A program made the translations under genes and the position numbers. Under the pieces are notes generated by a model. The model was not told the origin of the DNA. It did not search any database and saw only the letters and a program-made list of their open reading frames with translations. This document shows positions 16,341 through 26,012 of a DNA stretch of 44,587 nt, one piece after another; positions within the stretch are counted from its first letter, which is position 1; the number at the start of each line of letters is the position of its first letter. The stretch lies in NCBI GenBank assembly GCA_014879445.1, contig JACSSC010000032.1:139164-183750 (forward strand). Direction: 5' to 3'. The stretch is from Candidatus Competibacteraceae bacterium. GTDB lineage: Bacteria; Bacteroidota; Bacteroidia; CAIKAF01.

Positions 16341-18860
16341 TTAATCTTTAAGCATGTCGGAGTTTATTTCAATTAAATTTATTAGGATTTTATATGCTCC
16401 TGGCACGCCATGCGGAATTTGCCTGAAAAAGGATAATCCGGTATAAACAAAAAGGCCTTTTCCATAACGAGCTATCAATAATGCACCAAAATGTGGTTTT
16501 TCGCCCTTATCGTGAATGCTTAATACAGCTTGAAACTTTGTTGTATCCCATTTCTCGGCAAAGTATAATCCTTTCTCTTGTACCCAACCTTGCCAATCGG
16601 AACTATCAATTGTATGTGGATAATGAAAAACAGGATGTTGTGGTATGAGATAATCAGGATTGGCGTTTTGATCAGTTACTCGTCCTCGTCCTATTTGTAG
16701 TTCATAAGGACCGGGTGTCTTAATTTTCATTCCGGCCGTGGTAATATATTGCAAAATGACCGTCCCTCCCTGATACACATACTGACACATTTGGTCATTA
16801 ATGAATGGGCTATTCTCATATATATTGAATGCTCGAATACCAACCAGTACTGTCTTGTATTTGGCAAGCGATTCGGCTGTTAGATTTTCATGATTGATGC
16901 GTTCAACTTGATATCCCGATTGTGTCAATCCTTCTTCAAGGCCGTCGCCCGCTCCAGGCAAATATCCGATAAGTGAACCTGAACCCTTTAAGTCATGTCG
17001 AACTAATTGTATCTCTGATTTTGGAAAGTGAACAATATGAGGAATGTGTGCATAGCTAATTTCTCGTATGGCATGTGCATATAATTGCCCGCCTGTGTGT
17101 ATGCGAACTTCTGCTTGCGTTGTTTGAAAGGTGTCGGGTGGTAAAATGGTGAACTGTATTTTCTGTTTTTCTCTTTTTGATTTGAAGGTGAAAGGGTGTT
17201 GTTGCGGATAGTATTTCCATCCTGCAGGAAGAAGCAATTCAACATGCCCACTGGCATTAGCAACAAAACTTTGCAATTCTATCGCTATCGTTTTGGGCTG
17301 GCTTTTTGGAAAAACAACTAGTGATTGAGTAGGCGTTGCAGTTACCGGTGGTGCAATATATACGGGTTTGTATATCTCGCCATATACCGGGTCTTGTTTT
17401 TTATGCACGATTTTTCCTTTCCATGATAAGTCGAGCCAAGGCAATGATTGATTAAAGGAGGGTGTAGTCATAAATTCCATCAAAGGGAATGCGTCGCCGG
17501 CTATAAAAGAAGAATAGCTTTCAGTGCCAGGCAATTGAGATTCCATAAAAACTTGTGATTTATAAAATGCGCTATCGTCTATAACAAATGATGGCGAACT
17601 CCATTTGATGGATTGATTTTCATTTATTGATTTATTATAGGTAAAGTCGCCACTCAACCATTTACTTTGATGCGTAATATGAACATTAATATACGACAGC
17701 AAATGAGCAGACCTGTTGATGAATTCAATTTGAAACCTAATAGAATCGCCTGGTGCATAAATATAATCTGTAGTGCTTATTTCAACATAAACGCCTAAGC
17801 ATTGACGAATAAGTTCAGCAACCTCTTCCATTTTGTAGCGGATTTGTTCACAGGCAAGATGTTTGTGCATTAGCGAATAGATGCTTAATAGGTCTGAAAC
17901 AATAAGATGAGGTTGTTCAGGTTTAAACTTTTGAATAACTGATTTAATCTTTTTTTGAATGTTGGCAGCCCCGGGCAAACGACTCCAACTGAAATTTATA
18001 TCTGATAAAGGATCTTTAGATGTAGGTTTGCTGCCCATGAGATGAATAAAATATTCCATCATTTCGCCTCTGGCACTCTGTACTCCAAACCCTTGACTTT
18101 TATGACATGAGCGGCTTTGTGCAGCAATCTCCGTGCAAGATTTGCCTAGCAACGGGATATATGTTCCCACATCAACTTGAGATAAAGTATCTTTGTTCAG
18201 GTCTTTTTCTTTGTCAAAGAAAAAAGAAGATGTGTTCCATAATATGCGTTGTGGCTGCCAGGGCTGAAGTTGGTTAAGTTGCAGATAATAAAAATTTGTA
18301 TCAGATATACTTTCGGCAACATCCAGGGTGAGCATTGCTGATGCGGTATGATGAGCATGTGTGGTTGAGGGATGAGGACTAAATCGTGTGATAACGATGT
18401 CGGGCTGAAAATGCCGGATGACATAGGCAATATCTTCCATAATCTTATCTTTATTCCATTCACGGATGGTTTCCTGCGTGCTTTTAGAATACCCAAAGTC
18501 GGATGCTCTTGAGAAGTATTGGCTTCCGCCATCGTGCTTACGTGCTTGTAATAATTCATGCATGCGTATCCAACCCAATTCGTTACCCAATTCAGCGCCT
18601 ATCAGGTTCTGACCTCCTTCGCCTCGCGTTAATGACAAATAAGCGGTTGAAAGTTTTCTTTCATTCGAAAGCCATGCTATCAGTCGAGTGTTCTCATCAT
18701 CGGGATGTGCAGCCACATACAATACCTTACCTAACACCTGTAGTTTTTGTAATTTATGCATAAGTTCTGAGGCGTCTGATTGTTTAGGTGCTTGTGCATA
18801 CATGAATGACGAAAGGATGACGAATAATAGGTTGAGTGTTATACAGGCAAATGTTTTCAT
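16341..18860 (-). CDS. Large secreted PIG-L family deacetylase with C-terminal GATase-like domain
   Basis: 839 residues from the ATG at 18860. The longer frame to 18899 would start inside a terminator hairpin, so it is rejected. The signal peptide is about 1-23 (ends MYAQ). The PIG-L/LmbE domain (about 45-270) has AHPDDE (51-56) for zinc binding and HAHH later. These enzymes deacetylate N-acetylglucosamine-type groups. A middle beta-rich region (about 370-600) resembles NPCBM/NEW3-type modules. The C-terminal 200 residues (GYLPGAGDGLEEGL, VGIRAFNIYE, GGTVILQY) resemble a glutamine-amidotransferase-like fold without an evident catalytic Cys. The likely place is periplasm or surface, in amino-sugar glycan turnover. 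Substrate unknown. Confidence 0.87.
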   Translation of the reverse strand: MKTFACITLNLLFVILSSFMYAQAPKQSDASELMHKLQKLQVLGKVLYVAAHPDDENTRLIAWLSNERKLSTAYLSLTRGEGGQNLIGAELGNELGWIRMHELLQARKHDGGSQYFSRASDFGYSKSTQETIREWNKDKIMEDIAYVIRHFQPDIVITRFSPHPSTTHAHHTASAMLTLDVAESISDTNFYYLQLNQLQPWQPQRILWNTSSFFFDKEKDLNKDTLSQVDVGTYIPLLGKSCTEIAAQSRSCHKSQGFGVQSARGEMMEYFIHLMGSKPTSKDPLSDINFSWSRLPGAANIQKKIKSVIQKFKPEQPHLIVSDLLSIYSLMHKHLACEQIRYKMEEVAELIRQCLGVYVEISTTDYIYAPGDSIRFQIEFINRSAHLLSYINVHITHQSKWLSGDFTYNKSINENQSIKWSSPSFVIDDSAFYKSQVFMESQLPGTESYSSFIAGDAFPLMEFMTTPSFNQSLPWLDLSWKGKIVHKKQDPVYGEIYKPVYIAPPVTATPTQSLVVFPKSQPKTIAIELQSFVANASGHVELLLPAGWKYYPQQHPFTFKSKREKQKIQFTILPPDTFQTTQAEVRIHTGGQLYAHAIREISYAHIPHIVHFPKSEIQLVRHDLKGSGSLIGYLPGAGDGLEEGLTQSGYQVERINHENLTAESLAKYKTVLVGIRAFNIYENSPFINDQMCQYVYQGGTVILQYITTAGMKIKTPGPYELQIGRGRVTDQNANPDYLIPQHPVFHYPHTIDSSDWQGWVQEKGLYFAEKWDTTKFQAVLSIHDKGEKPHFGALLIARYGKGLFVYTGLSFFRQIPHGVPGAYKILINLIEINSDMLKD

Positions 18861-18872
18861 GGCAGAAAAATA

Positions 18873-18910
18873 CAAAAAAAGCATTCGCCACATGGGCAAA
18901 TGCTTTTTTG
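18873..18910 (-). terminator. Intrinsic terminator between DUF4397 gene and PIG-L gene
   Basis: Arms GCATTCGCC (18881-18889) and GGCAAATGC (18895-18903) pair fully on the minus-strand RNA (one U-G wobble) and are followed by seven or eight T (18873-18880). The A tract on the other side makes it potentially bidirectional. It ends the DUF4397 transcript (stop at 18932). Confidence 0.88.
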
Positions 18911-18931
18911 AATGGTTTTGGTTGTTATCTG

Positions 18932-19594
18932 CTAATTATTAGCAATAATGCTTGCAGTAAGCGTCTGGTCGCCAGTTCCGGATAATGTGCCACGAGCTAC
19001 AACTGTATAGATTTTTCCACTTTCCAATGTAATAGGGTCTAAATCTAAAGCTACCGTTTGTGTTCCTGCAACACGCACTTCAAGATCATATGTGCCCGCA
19101 TCCAAAGGCGTTAGTGATGAGCTTTGCTTGAAAGCCACATTTGGGAAAACCACATCTGAACCATCTAAAGCAATATCAACTGCCGGCGCATCAGGACTCA
19201 TGTGAATAAAGCGCACATGCGCTTTGCCTGAAGCAGGAGCTGAAACATTGTCTTCATATAATACAGCTTCCAAATTATTAAGCAAATTACACGCAAACAA
19301 AGAATAATTCATGTTGGATGTAAATTCAATATCCGCATTGATGACAGTCGTTGAAGTGCCTGCTGCATTAACTTTAATGTTGCGTACACCTGATGTAATT
19401 TCAAGATATCCCGTGCCATTAAAAAAAGTTAGCGCAGCAGCGTTCACTTTTTCATTGTCAATCAATAAATCTACACCCGGAGCATCTGGTGAGGCATGAA
19501 CAACCATCAGCTTGGCTTTTTATTCCGTGCTACATGAACTCAAAGTAAGGGCGACCGCAATGGCCAATGTTGGTAAAATGAATGTTGTTTTCAT
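18932..19594 (-). pseudogene. DUF4397 lipoprotein gene interrupted by in-frame TAA at codon 25
   Basis: Reading from the ATG at 19594 gives a lipoprotein leader of 24 residues, MKTTFILPTLAIAVALTLSS followed by CSTE, with a clear SSC lipobox. Codon 25 (19520-19522) is TAA. After it the same frame continues with KAKLMVVHASPDAPGVDL and stays open for 195 codons to 18932. That part contains two DUF4397-like halves (HASPDAPGVDL and HMSPDAPAVDI). A GAA to TAA change would explain the stop, since Glu is plausible there. An internal ATG at 19507 could start a leaderless cytoplasmic fragment, but without its signal it could not be lipid-anchored. The nonsense codon may be real or a sequencing/assembly error. 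The coding frame downstream looks undecayed. Confidence 0.8.
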
Positions 19595-19766
19595 ATTTGT
19601 TATTTTTATTTGAGAGTTAAACTCATAATCCTTATTATTTGTTTAATGATTTAAGCAAAAACTTAAACAGTTTAACATTTATTTAGGAATAGTGATTGCA
19701 TAATTTTATACAAACCTAAGGAAAATAAGCAATTAGCATTTCTGATTATCATTTCATAGGATTCCG

Positions 19767-19774
19767 TAAGTTTG
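19767..19774 (+). promoter_or_regulatory. Candidate -7 box for thioredoxin-fold gene
   Basis: TAAGTTTG is a perfect TAnnTTTG match, 28 nt upstream of the ATG at 19803. The -33 element is weak (GATT). Confidence 0.4.
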
Positions 19775-19802
19775 CTTATAAATCTAAAACAATTTCAGCA
19801 TA

Positions 19803-20357
19803 ATGGCTGCAACAGAAACCATACAGATTCCATTAGGTTATCAGGCACCTGATTTTGCTTTGCCTGATGTCGTTTCAAATACAACAACTACGCTAAACGA
19901 TATTAAAGGGCGTAAAGGTACGGTAGTGATGTTTATCTGTAATCATTGTCCATATGTTGTTCATGTTTTGTCCGAATTGATTCGAATTGGAAAAGAATAT
20001 AGCAAGATGGATATTGGTTTTGTTGCCATTAGCAGCAATGACGTTATCAATTATCCGGATGATTCGCCCGATAAGATGAAAGATTTGGCTTTAGAACAAC
20101 ATTTTCCATTTCCATATTTATATGATGAGTCGCAAGAAGTGGCTAAGAGCTATCAGGCAGCATGCACGCCAGATATAAGTGTATTTGATTCTGCTTTGCG
20201 TTGTATTTATCGTGGGCAATTGGATGGCTCAAGACCCAATAACGAAGTGCCAGTAACGGGATCAGATTTGCGAAATGTGTTAGATTGTTTATTGCACGGA
20301 AAACCTATTCCCGAAAAACAAATTCCCAGTATTGGATGCAATATTAAATGGAAGTAA
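19803..20357 (+). CDS. Thioredoxin-fold peroxiredoxin-like protein
   Basis: 184 residues with no signal peptide, so cytoplasmic. The thioredoxin fold has the redox motif CNHCPY (Cys46, Cys49) after VVMFI, a cis-Pro region near CTPDISVFD, and the AhpC/TSA-like start QAPDFALPDV. CxxCPY members of this group are common in Bacteroidota and cyanobacteria and are usually called thioredoxin family protein or redoxin. It likely acts in thiol-disulfide exchange or peroxide reduction, partner unknown. It is a single plus-strand gene that converges on the lipoprotein gene at 20366 with an 8-nt gap. Confidence 0.9.
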   Translation: MAATETIQIPLGYQAPDFALPDVVSNTTTTLNDIKGRKGTVVMFICNHCPYVVHVLSELIRIGKEYSKMDIGFVAISSNDVINYPDDSPDKMKDLALEQHFPFPYLYDESQEVAKSYQAACTPDISVFDSALRCIYRGQLDGSRPNNEVPVTGSDLRNVLDCLLHGKPIPEKQIPSIGCNIKWK

Positions 20358-20365
20358 ATAGATTG

Positions 20366-20977
20366 TCAATATATGATCGGTTCTAAAAAATGTGATTCAA
20401 CCACTAACATTTGATTGCCTCCCCACCAAACAGGTTTCTTGATTTGCCGAAATCCATACCCATCTGTATGATACCAAAGTTCGGTTTCTGTTTTATTTAT
20501 CAAACTAGTATGAAGGGTTTGGATATTCAGGGCCAAGACATTTCCGCTTTCGTCAAAATGAATTTCAATATTTCTGACTATCAACTTGGATTTAGCTGCC
20601 ACATATCGCATAGTTTTACCTTCACCAGAAGAGAAAGATGATATTTCATAAGCATCTTGATAAGCTGCTTTGTTGATATCGCACTGAACAAATCGAGAAA
20701 ACTCTTTTTCCCAATTGATATCTCTTGCATGTATTAATATTGTATCGTGTCGGCCACTCACATATAACTTTTTTTCTATCATTAAGTCGGATTGTGAGAG
20801 ATTATCTGCCTGTTGTTGAAAATATTCAGCTATGCGAAAATACTTTATAGTATGATTAGAAATTTGCTGACGATTGCAAGCAACGAAGCTGAGAGCTATG
20901 AATAGAATAAAAAAAAACTTCAGCAGTGAATCAGAAAGCAAATTCAATGCCCTGAGCAAGCGGTAGAGAGCTTCCAT
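20366..20977 (-). CDS. Putative lipoprotein of unknown function
   Basis: 203 residues from the ATG at 20977. The longer frame to 21079 lies entirely in the upstream dehydrogenase gene. A positively charged start is followed by the hydrophobic segment KFFFILFIALSFVAC with a lipobox-like FVAC, then NRQQ. The mature part is mixed alpha/beta with no motif I recognise and ends VVESHFLEPIIY. The start overlaps the end of the aldehyde dehydrogenase gene (stop 20931) by 47 nt on the same strand, so the two are probably co-transcribed. A shorter non-ATG start cannot be excluded. Confidence 0.7.
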   Translation of the reverse strand: MEALYRLLRALNLLSDSLLKFFFILFIALSFVACNRQQISNHTIKYFRIAEYFQQQADNLSQSDLMIEKKLYVSGRHDTILIHARDINWEKEFSRFVQCDINKAAYQDAYEISSFSSGEGKTMRYVAAKSKLIVRNIEIHFDESGNVLALNIQTLHTSLINKTETELWYHTDGYGFRQIKKPVWWGGNQMLVVESHFLEPIIY

Positions 20978-22475
20978 AATTAATGGTATTTGTTTGCCTT
21001 CGCATATACTGTTTCCATGCATCCGATCCCGATTCACGACCGCCTCCGGTTTCTTTTTCGCCGCCGAATGCTCCACCAATTTCAGCGCCGGATGTTCCGA
21101 TATTTACGTTGGCTATGCCACAATCCGAACCTTGCGTAGAGAGGAATTTTTCTGCTTCCATTAAGTGATTGGTGAATATGGCACTAGATAATCCTTGTGG
21201 AACATTATTTTGCATGGCAATGGCTTCCTCAAGAGAATGATATTTAATCATGTACAGAATGGGTGCAAATGTTTCGGATTGAACAATGCTGTATGAATTT
21301 TCCACTTCAGCAATGCAGGGCTTCACGTAGCATCCGGAAGAAAAACCTGTGCCCTCAAGTACGCCACCTTCTACCACAAACGTGGCACCTTCTGCACGGG
21401 CTTTCTCTATGGCCTGTAAATAATTGTTTACAGCTTGCTTATCAATTAGAGGCCCAACATGGATGGTGGGGTCAAGCGGATTTCCAATTTTGAGTTGAGT
21501 GTATGCATTTGCCAATCGCTGCTTAAAATCGTCGTAAACAGATTCATGAACAATGATTCTTCGTGTAGTAGTACATCTTTGTCCGGCAGTTCCAACAGCC
21601 CCAAACAATACGCCGCGAATAGCCAAATTCAAATTCGCATGCTCCGTAACAATAATGGCGTTGTTTCCGCCCAATTCTAAAAGGGCCCGACCCAGTCGCT
21701 GAGCAACGGCAGTTCCAACCATTTTACCCATTCTTACCGACCCTGTAGCTGAGATTAAAGGAATACGTGAATCTGAAGTCAGCCATTCGCCTATTCGATA
21801 ATCCCCATTAATGATACAACTTACACCTTCAGGCACTTCGTTGCGTTCAAACACACGAGCTGTTATGCGTTGACATGCCAATGAGCAGAGGGGTGTTTTT
21901 TCGGATGGTTTCCAGATGGTAACATTGCCACAAACCCATGCAATTGCGGTATTCCAACTCCAAACTGCTACTGGGAAATTAAAAGCAGTGATAATTCCAA
22001 CAACACCTAATGGGTGCCATTGTTCGTACATACGGTGCAATGGGCGCTCCGAATGCATCGTTAAACCATACAACTGTCGAGACAAACCAACGGCAAAGTC
22101 GCATATATCAATCATTTCCTGCACTTCGCCCAATCCTTCCTGATAGCTTTTTCCCATTTCATATGAAACCAGCATGCCTAGTTCATTCTTGTATTTACGA
22201 AACTCATCACCTAATTGTCGAACGATTTCGCCTCTTCGTGGGGCCGGCACTAATCTCCATTTTTCATAAGCATCATGCGCTTTTTTCATCATCACTGAAT
22301 AATCATTTGCTCCGGCTGTGCCAATGCTTGCAATGGATGCGCCATCAACAGGAGAAAAAGATTCAATTGGCTGGCCTTCGCCGATAAAAAATTCCAATCC
22401 TGTTGAAATGCCGGGATTGATTTGATCTGTAGCTATGCCTAATGTATCCAGCACTCTTTTCATGTCTGTTGCCAT
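20931..22475 (-). CDS. ALDH7-type aldehyde dehydrogenase (alpha-aminoadipic semialdehyde / piperideine-6-carboxylate)
   Basis: 514 residues, the length of the antiquitin (ALDH7A1/AmaB) group. NAD-dependent oxidation of alpha-aminoadipic semialdehyde in lysine catabolism is the known activity of this family. The Rossmann region has AFNFPVAVWSWN and WKPSEKTPL. The general base Glu267 lies in LLELGGNN and the catalytic Cys301 in GTAGQRCTTTRR. The N-terminal tyrosine-rich segment and C-terminal GGRESGSDAWKQYMRR are typical of ALDH7. It is cytoplasmic. No other lysine-degradation gene is visible nearby. Upstream, rseP ends 20 nt before its start. Confidence 0.93.
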   Translation of the reverse strand: MATDMKRVLDTLGIATDQINPGISTGLEFFIGEGQPIESFSPVDGASIASIGTAGANDYSVMMKKAHDAYEKWRLVPAPRRGEIVRQLGDEFRKYKNELGMLVSYEMGKSYQEGLGEVQEMIDICDFAVGLSRQLYGLTMHSERPLHRMYEQWHPLGVVGIITAFNFPVAVWSWNTAIAWVCGNVTIWKPSEKTPLCSLACQRITARVFERNEVPEGVSCIINGDYRIGEWLTSDSRIPLISATGSVRMGKMVGTAVAQRLGRALLELGGNNAIIVTEHANLNLAIRGVLFGAVGTAGQRCTTTRRIIVHESVYDDFKQRLANAYTQLKIGNPLDPTIHVGPLIDKQAVNNYLQAIEKARAEGATFVVEGGVLEGTGFSSGCYVKPCIAEVENSYSIVQSETFAPILYMIKYHSLEEAIAMQNNVPQGLSSAIFTNHLMEAEKFLSTQGSDCGIANVNIGTSGAEIGGAFGGEKETGGGRESGSDAWKQYMRRQTNTINYGSSLPLAQGIEFAF

Positions 22476-22495
22476 AAGAAATTCAATTTATATTA

Positions 22496-23851
22496 TTAAA
22501 AGAAATCATTCAGGTTGGCATATAAGAGCAAAGCAAGAATGAGTATGAATCCTACGGTATTAGCATACTCCATAAATTTTTCTCCGGGAGGTTTGCCTAC
22601 TATCATTTCATAAAGAATAAAAATCATATATCCTCCATCAAGCATAGGAATGGGGAGAAAATTCATAAAAGCAAGAACCAGAGAAAGAAATGCTGTTAGG
22701 TTCCAAAAAGCTTCCCAATTCCACTCAGCAGGAAATATGCTAGCAATAGATTTAAAACCGCCTACTTGTTTGTAAGCTTCTGTTTTGGGAGAAAACATGA
22801 GTTTAAGTTGTTTGGCATAGTCCACTATCACTTTCACCGCTTTGTTAAAGCCCGCTGGAATGGAAGCGAAGAAGCCATATTTTTGCACCTTAAATTCAAA
22901 TATTCCTTTCTTTTCGAGATCCCGCATGGCTTGTGGACCTACACCAATTCGCCCTTCATTGGTCGTATGAACAGGAATATGCAAAGTATCTTGATTTCTG
23001 AGTACCGAAACAATCACTTCCTGATCTTTATACACAGAAATTTTTTCAAGAAACTGATCAAAGAAAGGTGTAGGTTCATGATTTAGCGCCAAAATCTGGT
23101 CGTCAGTTTGTATCCCTGCTTTTTGAGCCGGAGAGTCAGGCCCAAAAACGCCTACATAAAACGGAATTCGTGGTTCGATAATGCCTGTTTTCTTAACTCG
23201 TTTAATAGCATCGCGAATAAATGCGTCACTAACCGGCAAATCTATTGATTCGCCATTTCTTTCAATTTGAATACTTTTTGCCTGGTCAATCACCAATCGT
23301 CCAATGATTTGATGAAAACCTTTTACTTCTTGGTTGTCAATACTTTTAATTTTGTCTCCATGCTGAAGGCCCATCTCAAATCCAAGAGAGTCGGTTACCC
23401 ATATACCATATTTAGCTTGCTCGGTTGGCAAGTATTTTTCTCCCCAAATGAACATGGTCATGGCATATAAAAAGAATCCAACAAGCAGATTAACTATAAT
23501 ACCTCCTAAGATAATAATTAAACGCTGCCATGTTTTTTTGGAACGATATTCCCAGGGTTGAGGTGGTTGCTTAAGCTGCTCTTTATCTGCCGACTCATCC
23601 AACATTCCTGCAATTTTCACATATCCTCCTAATGGAAACCAGCCTAGTCCGTATTCTGTGTCGCCACGTTTAATTTTGAATAGAGAAAACTTGAGCAGAT
23701 TCGGGAAAGGAAAAAGGAAATCGAAGAAGAGATAAAATTTCTCTACCCGAGTTTTAAATAATCGTGCTGCCAAAAAGTGCCCGCCTTCGTGCAGTAGCAC
23801 TAATATTGATAAGCTCAGCAAAAGCTGGCCAACTTTAATCATCCATTCCAT
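22496..23851 (-). CDS. rseP: RIP metalloprotease RseP
   Basis: 451 residues, a polytopic inner-membrane site-2 protease that cleaves anti-sigma factors and signal-peptide remnants within the membrane. The zinc motif HEGGH is at residues 21-25 in the first transmembrane helix. The second conserved motif, NFLPIPMLDGGYM, supplies the third ligand Asp near residue 408. Two PDZ-like regions lie between (about 130-310, for example GFEMGLQHGDKIKSIDNQEV and SPAQKAGIQTDDQILALN). The C-terminal helix ends LYANLNDFF. The dehydrogenase gene follows after 20 nt. No anomaly seen. Confidence 0.97.
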   Translation of the reverse strand: MEWMIKVGQLLLSLSILVLLHEGGHFLAARLFKTRVEKFYLFFDFLFPFPNLLKFSLFKIKRGDTEYGLGWFPLGGYVKIAGMLDESADKEQLKQPPQPWEYRSKKTWQRLIIILGGIIVNLLVGFFLYAMTMFIWGEKYLPTEQAKYGIWVTDSLGFEMGLQHGDKIKSIDNQEVKGFHQIIGRLVIDQAKSIQIERNGESIDLPVSDAFIRDAIKRVKKTGIIEPRIPFYVGVFGPDSPAQKAGIQTDDQILALNHEPTPFFDQFLEKISVYKDQEVIVSVLRNQDTLHIPVHTTNEGRIGVGPQAMRDLEKKGIFEFKVQKYGFFASIPAGFNKAVKVIVDYAKQLKLMFSPKTEAYKQVGGFKSIASIFPAEWNWEAFWNLTAFLSLVLAFMNFLPIPMLDGGYMIFILYEMIVGKPPGEKFMEYANTVGFILILALLLYANLNDFF

Positions 23852-23936
23852 TGAATTCGTTTCTGATCGTAATAAGGGTGTAAAAGTATATAATTCCGGC
23901 TATACACGCATCATTCTGCCATGATATATGCCGTAT

Positions 23937-24785
23937 TTATTGTGAAGATGCGTTAATAAATACAAATTGCCCACCTTCTCTTTTCCAAATTGCAGAAATG
24001 ACACGCATATTGGCATAGTTCCAATTAGCTTGTTTAAAAATACCATATCGTCTCTTAAAAGAAGTGCGGTCTGAAATGCCACTTGCGGCTATAAGATCGC
24101 CAAAAGCAGATGTGGAAGATGATTCGCGTAAAACATAGTTATGTCTAAAGGATGGATCAATAATGCCGGCCTGTGGCAAATCTATATTCTGTTCATAGAG
24201 ATAAGCTGAAACATAATACTCGCCTATAGCCGAAGTATAAAATTTTGCATACAGCGTAATTATGATGCTATCGCCCTGTAATTGCATATCGGCACTACTA
24301 CCCGCAACAGGTTCAATAATTGCCGATTCTGATATGGCATCGTTGATGAGGTTCAGTGTTAGCAAATTGGTTTGTAATCCGGCTGCGATATCAGGATATC
24401 CGGTTTGATTAAATCCTGCAGCAAGGTTTACAGCTTTTCCACAATAGAGTGTATCGGTAGATGAGGGATGAGCCACCAAAGGAATCACTTTTGATGTATT
24501 GGCAACCAGTGCATTATTGAATAAGGGAATACCAAATGTGCCACATGTTGAATTATCTGTATTATTAAACATCACCATCAGTACTTTCTTCTCCTTAATA
24601 GGATAAATACAACTGCCATCATTTCTTTCGGCTGTTGGATTATAATTGGGCGCATTGGGATCGGTGCATCCTCGTTCTGGTGTATCGCATGCAAAAAAAA
24701 ATAAAGTGAAAAATAAAATAACCGGTAAGCATACATTTAACTTGCATGCTGCTTGAAAATTTCCGGATATTAATACTATATTCAT
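23937..24785 (-). CDS. Lipoprotein with GCTDP Bacteroidota motif
   Basis: 282 residues. The N-terminal signal (LPVILFFTLFFFACD) ends in a lipobox-like FAC. It is followed at about residue 39 by GCTDPNAPNYNPTAERNDGS, a motif common near the N-termini or between domains of Bacteroidota surface proteins. The rest is beta-rich and resembles the C-terminal part of Omp28-like lipoproteins (inference). Start and upstream stop overlap in ATGA (24782-24785), so translation is coupled to the flippase-like gene. No enzyme motif. Confidence 0.8.
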   Translation of the reverse strand: MNIVLISGNFQAACKLNVCLPVILFFTLFFFACDTPERGCTDPNAPNYNPTAERNDGSCIYPIKEKKVLMVMFNNTDNSTCGTFGIPLFNNALVANTSKVIPLVAHPSSTDTLYCGKAVNLAAGFNQTGYPDIAAGLQTNLLTLNLINDAISESAIIEPVAGSSADMQLQGDSIIITLYAKFYTSAIGEYYVSAYLYEQNIDLPQAGIIDPSFRHNYVLRESSSTSAFGDLIAASGISDRTSFKRRYGIFKQANWNYANMRVISAIWKREGGQFVFINASSQ

Positions 24786-25996
24786 TTGATAAATTTAATC
24801 TTTCTTTCTGATTGTTCCTGCATATTTAAAATTAAAATCATCACCAATAATCCCCACTGACCTATTGTAGCTGCATATAGCGCCCCTGATAATCCATACA
24901 CATCTATCATATAATAACATAGAAAAACAAGCAAAACACTTAATATAAACATAACGAAAGAAAGTCCTAATTGTTTGTTACGACTAATCAATCGAAGTGT
25001 AAAAGGATAATAAATAAAAGACGGGAAAACAAACAGCATACCTGTAATCAAAAAATTCCATGAAACATCAAATTGATAAAAGTGCTTACAAAGGAGCCAA
25101 ACCAGCCATAAGAAAAAAGGAGTAATGAGAGCTCCCAGCACAATCAACAAGATATGATTACCCGATGAAAGTTGAATTTTGGATTTATAGTAGTTTTTGA
25201 AAAAAGGCATAAGTAAGAAGTTGGGAAATGAGATCAAGAACAAAAGAAAATTCATGTAAATCTGATATTCCGCTTTTATTTCATTATTAAAATTTGTGTA
25301 AACAAATACCCTGTCAACCATGTGTATAAATATGGATGCAAAAGAAAGCATAAAGAAAGGATATGCTTGAATATAGAATCCGGGACGAAAGAACCGAAAC
25401 CTCATTTGAATTTTCACATCTTTCATCAAGATAATGAGTAAAACATTACGAACCAGCTCACCCACTCCCATAGAGAAAATGATATGCTCATTGGCAATCT
25501 CTTTGTTGATGATATAAAGCATGGAAAATCCGGATATAAAGCCAATCATTTCGGCTCCAATAGCAATACCATAGCGATGTTTGTACTCAATAACCGGTTC
25601 GTATGTTACATAAAAATACTTCCCTATAATAAGCATTAAAATGCCTATTTTCATTAATAAAGAAAAAGGTGAGAATATCACCAGTAATATAAAGCAAGCC
25701 AAAATTGCAAATCGATTATGCAGGTTTTCAAGCCAAGCATCATTGATGTTGGCGGGTAATAAATCAAATTTTTTTAAGAGATGTTTTCTCGTTCCCCAAC
25801 CTACAATGAGGGTAATCACATTTACTATCAACAATGCATCGACACAATCTCCCCAGTAGCTTTTTCCAAACAGCCAAATAACAATTAATGGCCAAAGCAT
25901 AGAAAATAAGTAAGGCAATGCCGTTCGAAGCGAACCGAACAAAACCTTACGTACACGATGCCCTGTGCCAGACAATATATAAATGAGTGATGACAT
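24782..25996 (-). CDS. Polytopic membrane protein, polysaccharide flippase-like
   Basis: 404 residues with about ten to twelve hydrophobic helices and short charged loops, the pattern of MOP-superfamily flippases (Wzx/MATE-like). Conserved-looking features are the arginine-rich start GTGHRVRKVLFGS, IDRVF-like HMVDRVFVY near residue 226, and a C-terminal YGLSGALYAATIGQW segment typical of Wzx/PST proteins. The likely role is moving a lipid-linked glycan across the inner membrane, but substrate and mechanism are not visible. It is coupled by ATGA overlap to the downstream lipoprotein. A TATCTTTG box is 17 nt upstream. Confidence 0.75.
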   Translation of the reverse strand: MSSLIYILSGTGHRVRKVLFGSLRTALPYLFSMLWPLIVIWLFGKSYWGDCVDALLIVNVITLIVGWGTRKHLLKKFDLLPANINDAWLENLHNRFAILACFILLVIFSPFSLLMKIGILMLIIGKYFYVTYEPVIEYKHRYGIAIGAEMIGFISGFSMLYIINKEIANEHIIFSMGVGELVRNVLLIILMKDVKIQMRFRFFRPGFYIQAYPFFMLSFASIFIHMVDRVFVYTNFNNEIKAEYQIYMNFLLFLISFPNFLLMPFFKNYYKSKIQLSSGNHILLIVLGALITPFFLWLVWLLCKHFYQFDVSWNFLITGMLFVFPSFIYYPFTLRLISRNKQLGLSFVMFILSVLLVFLCYYMIDVYGLSGALYAATIGQWGLLVMILILNMQEQSERKIKFIK

Positions 25997-26012
25997 CCGG
26001 TCGGATAACTTT

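Noticed and set aside
19520-19522. Programmed stop-codon readthrough or recoding
   Set aside because: No SECIS-like hairpin or other recoding signal is evident beside the TAA; mutation or sequencing error is simpler.
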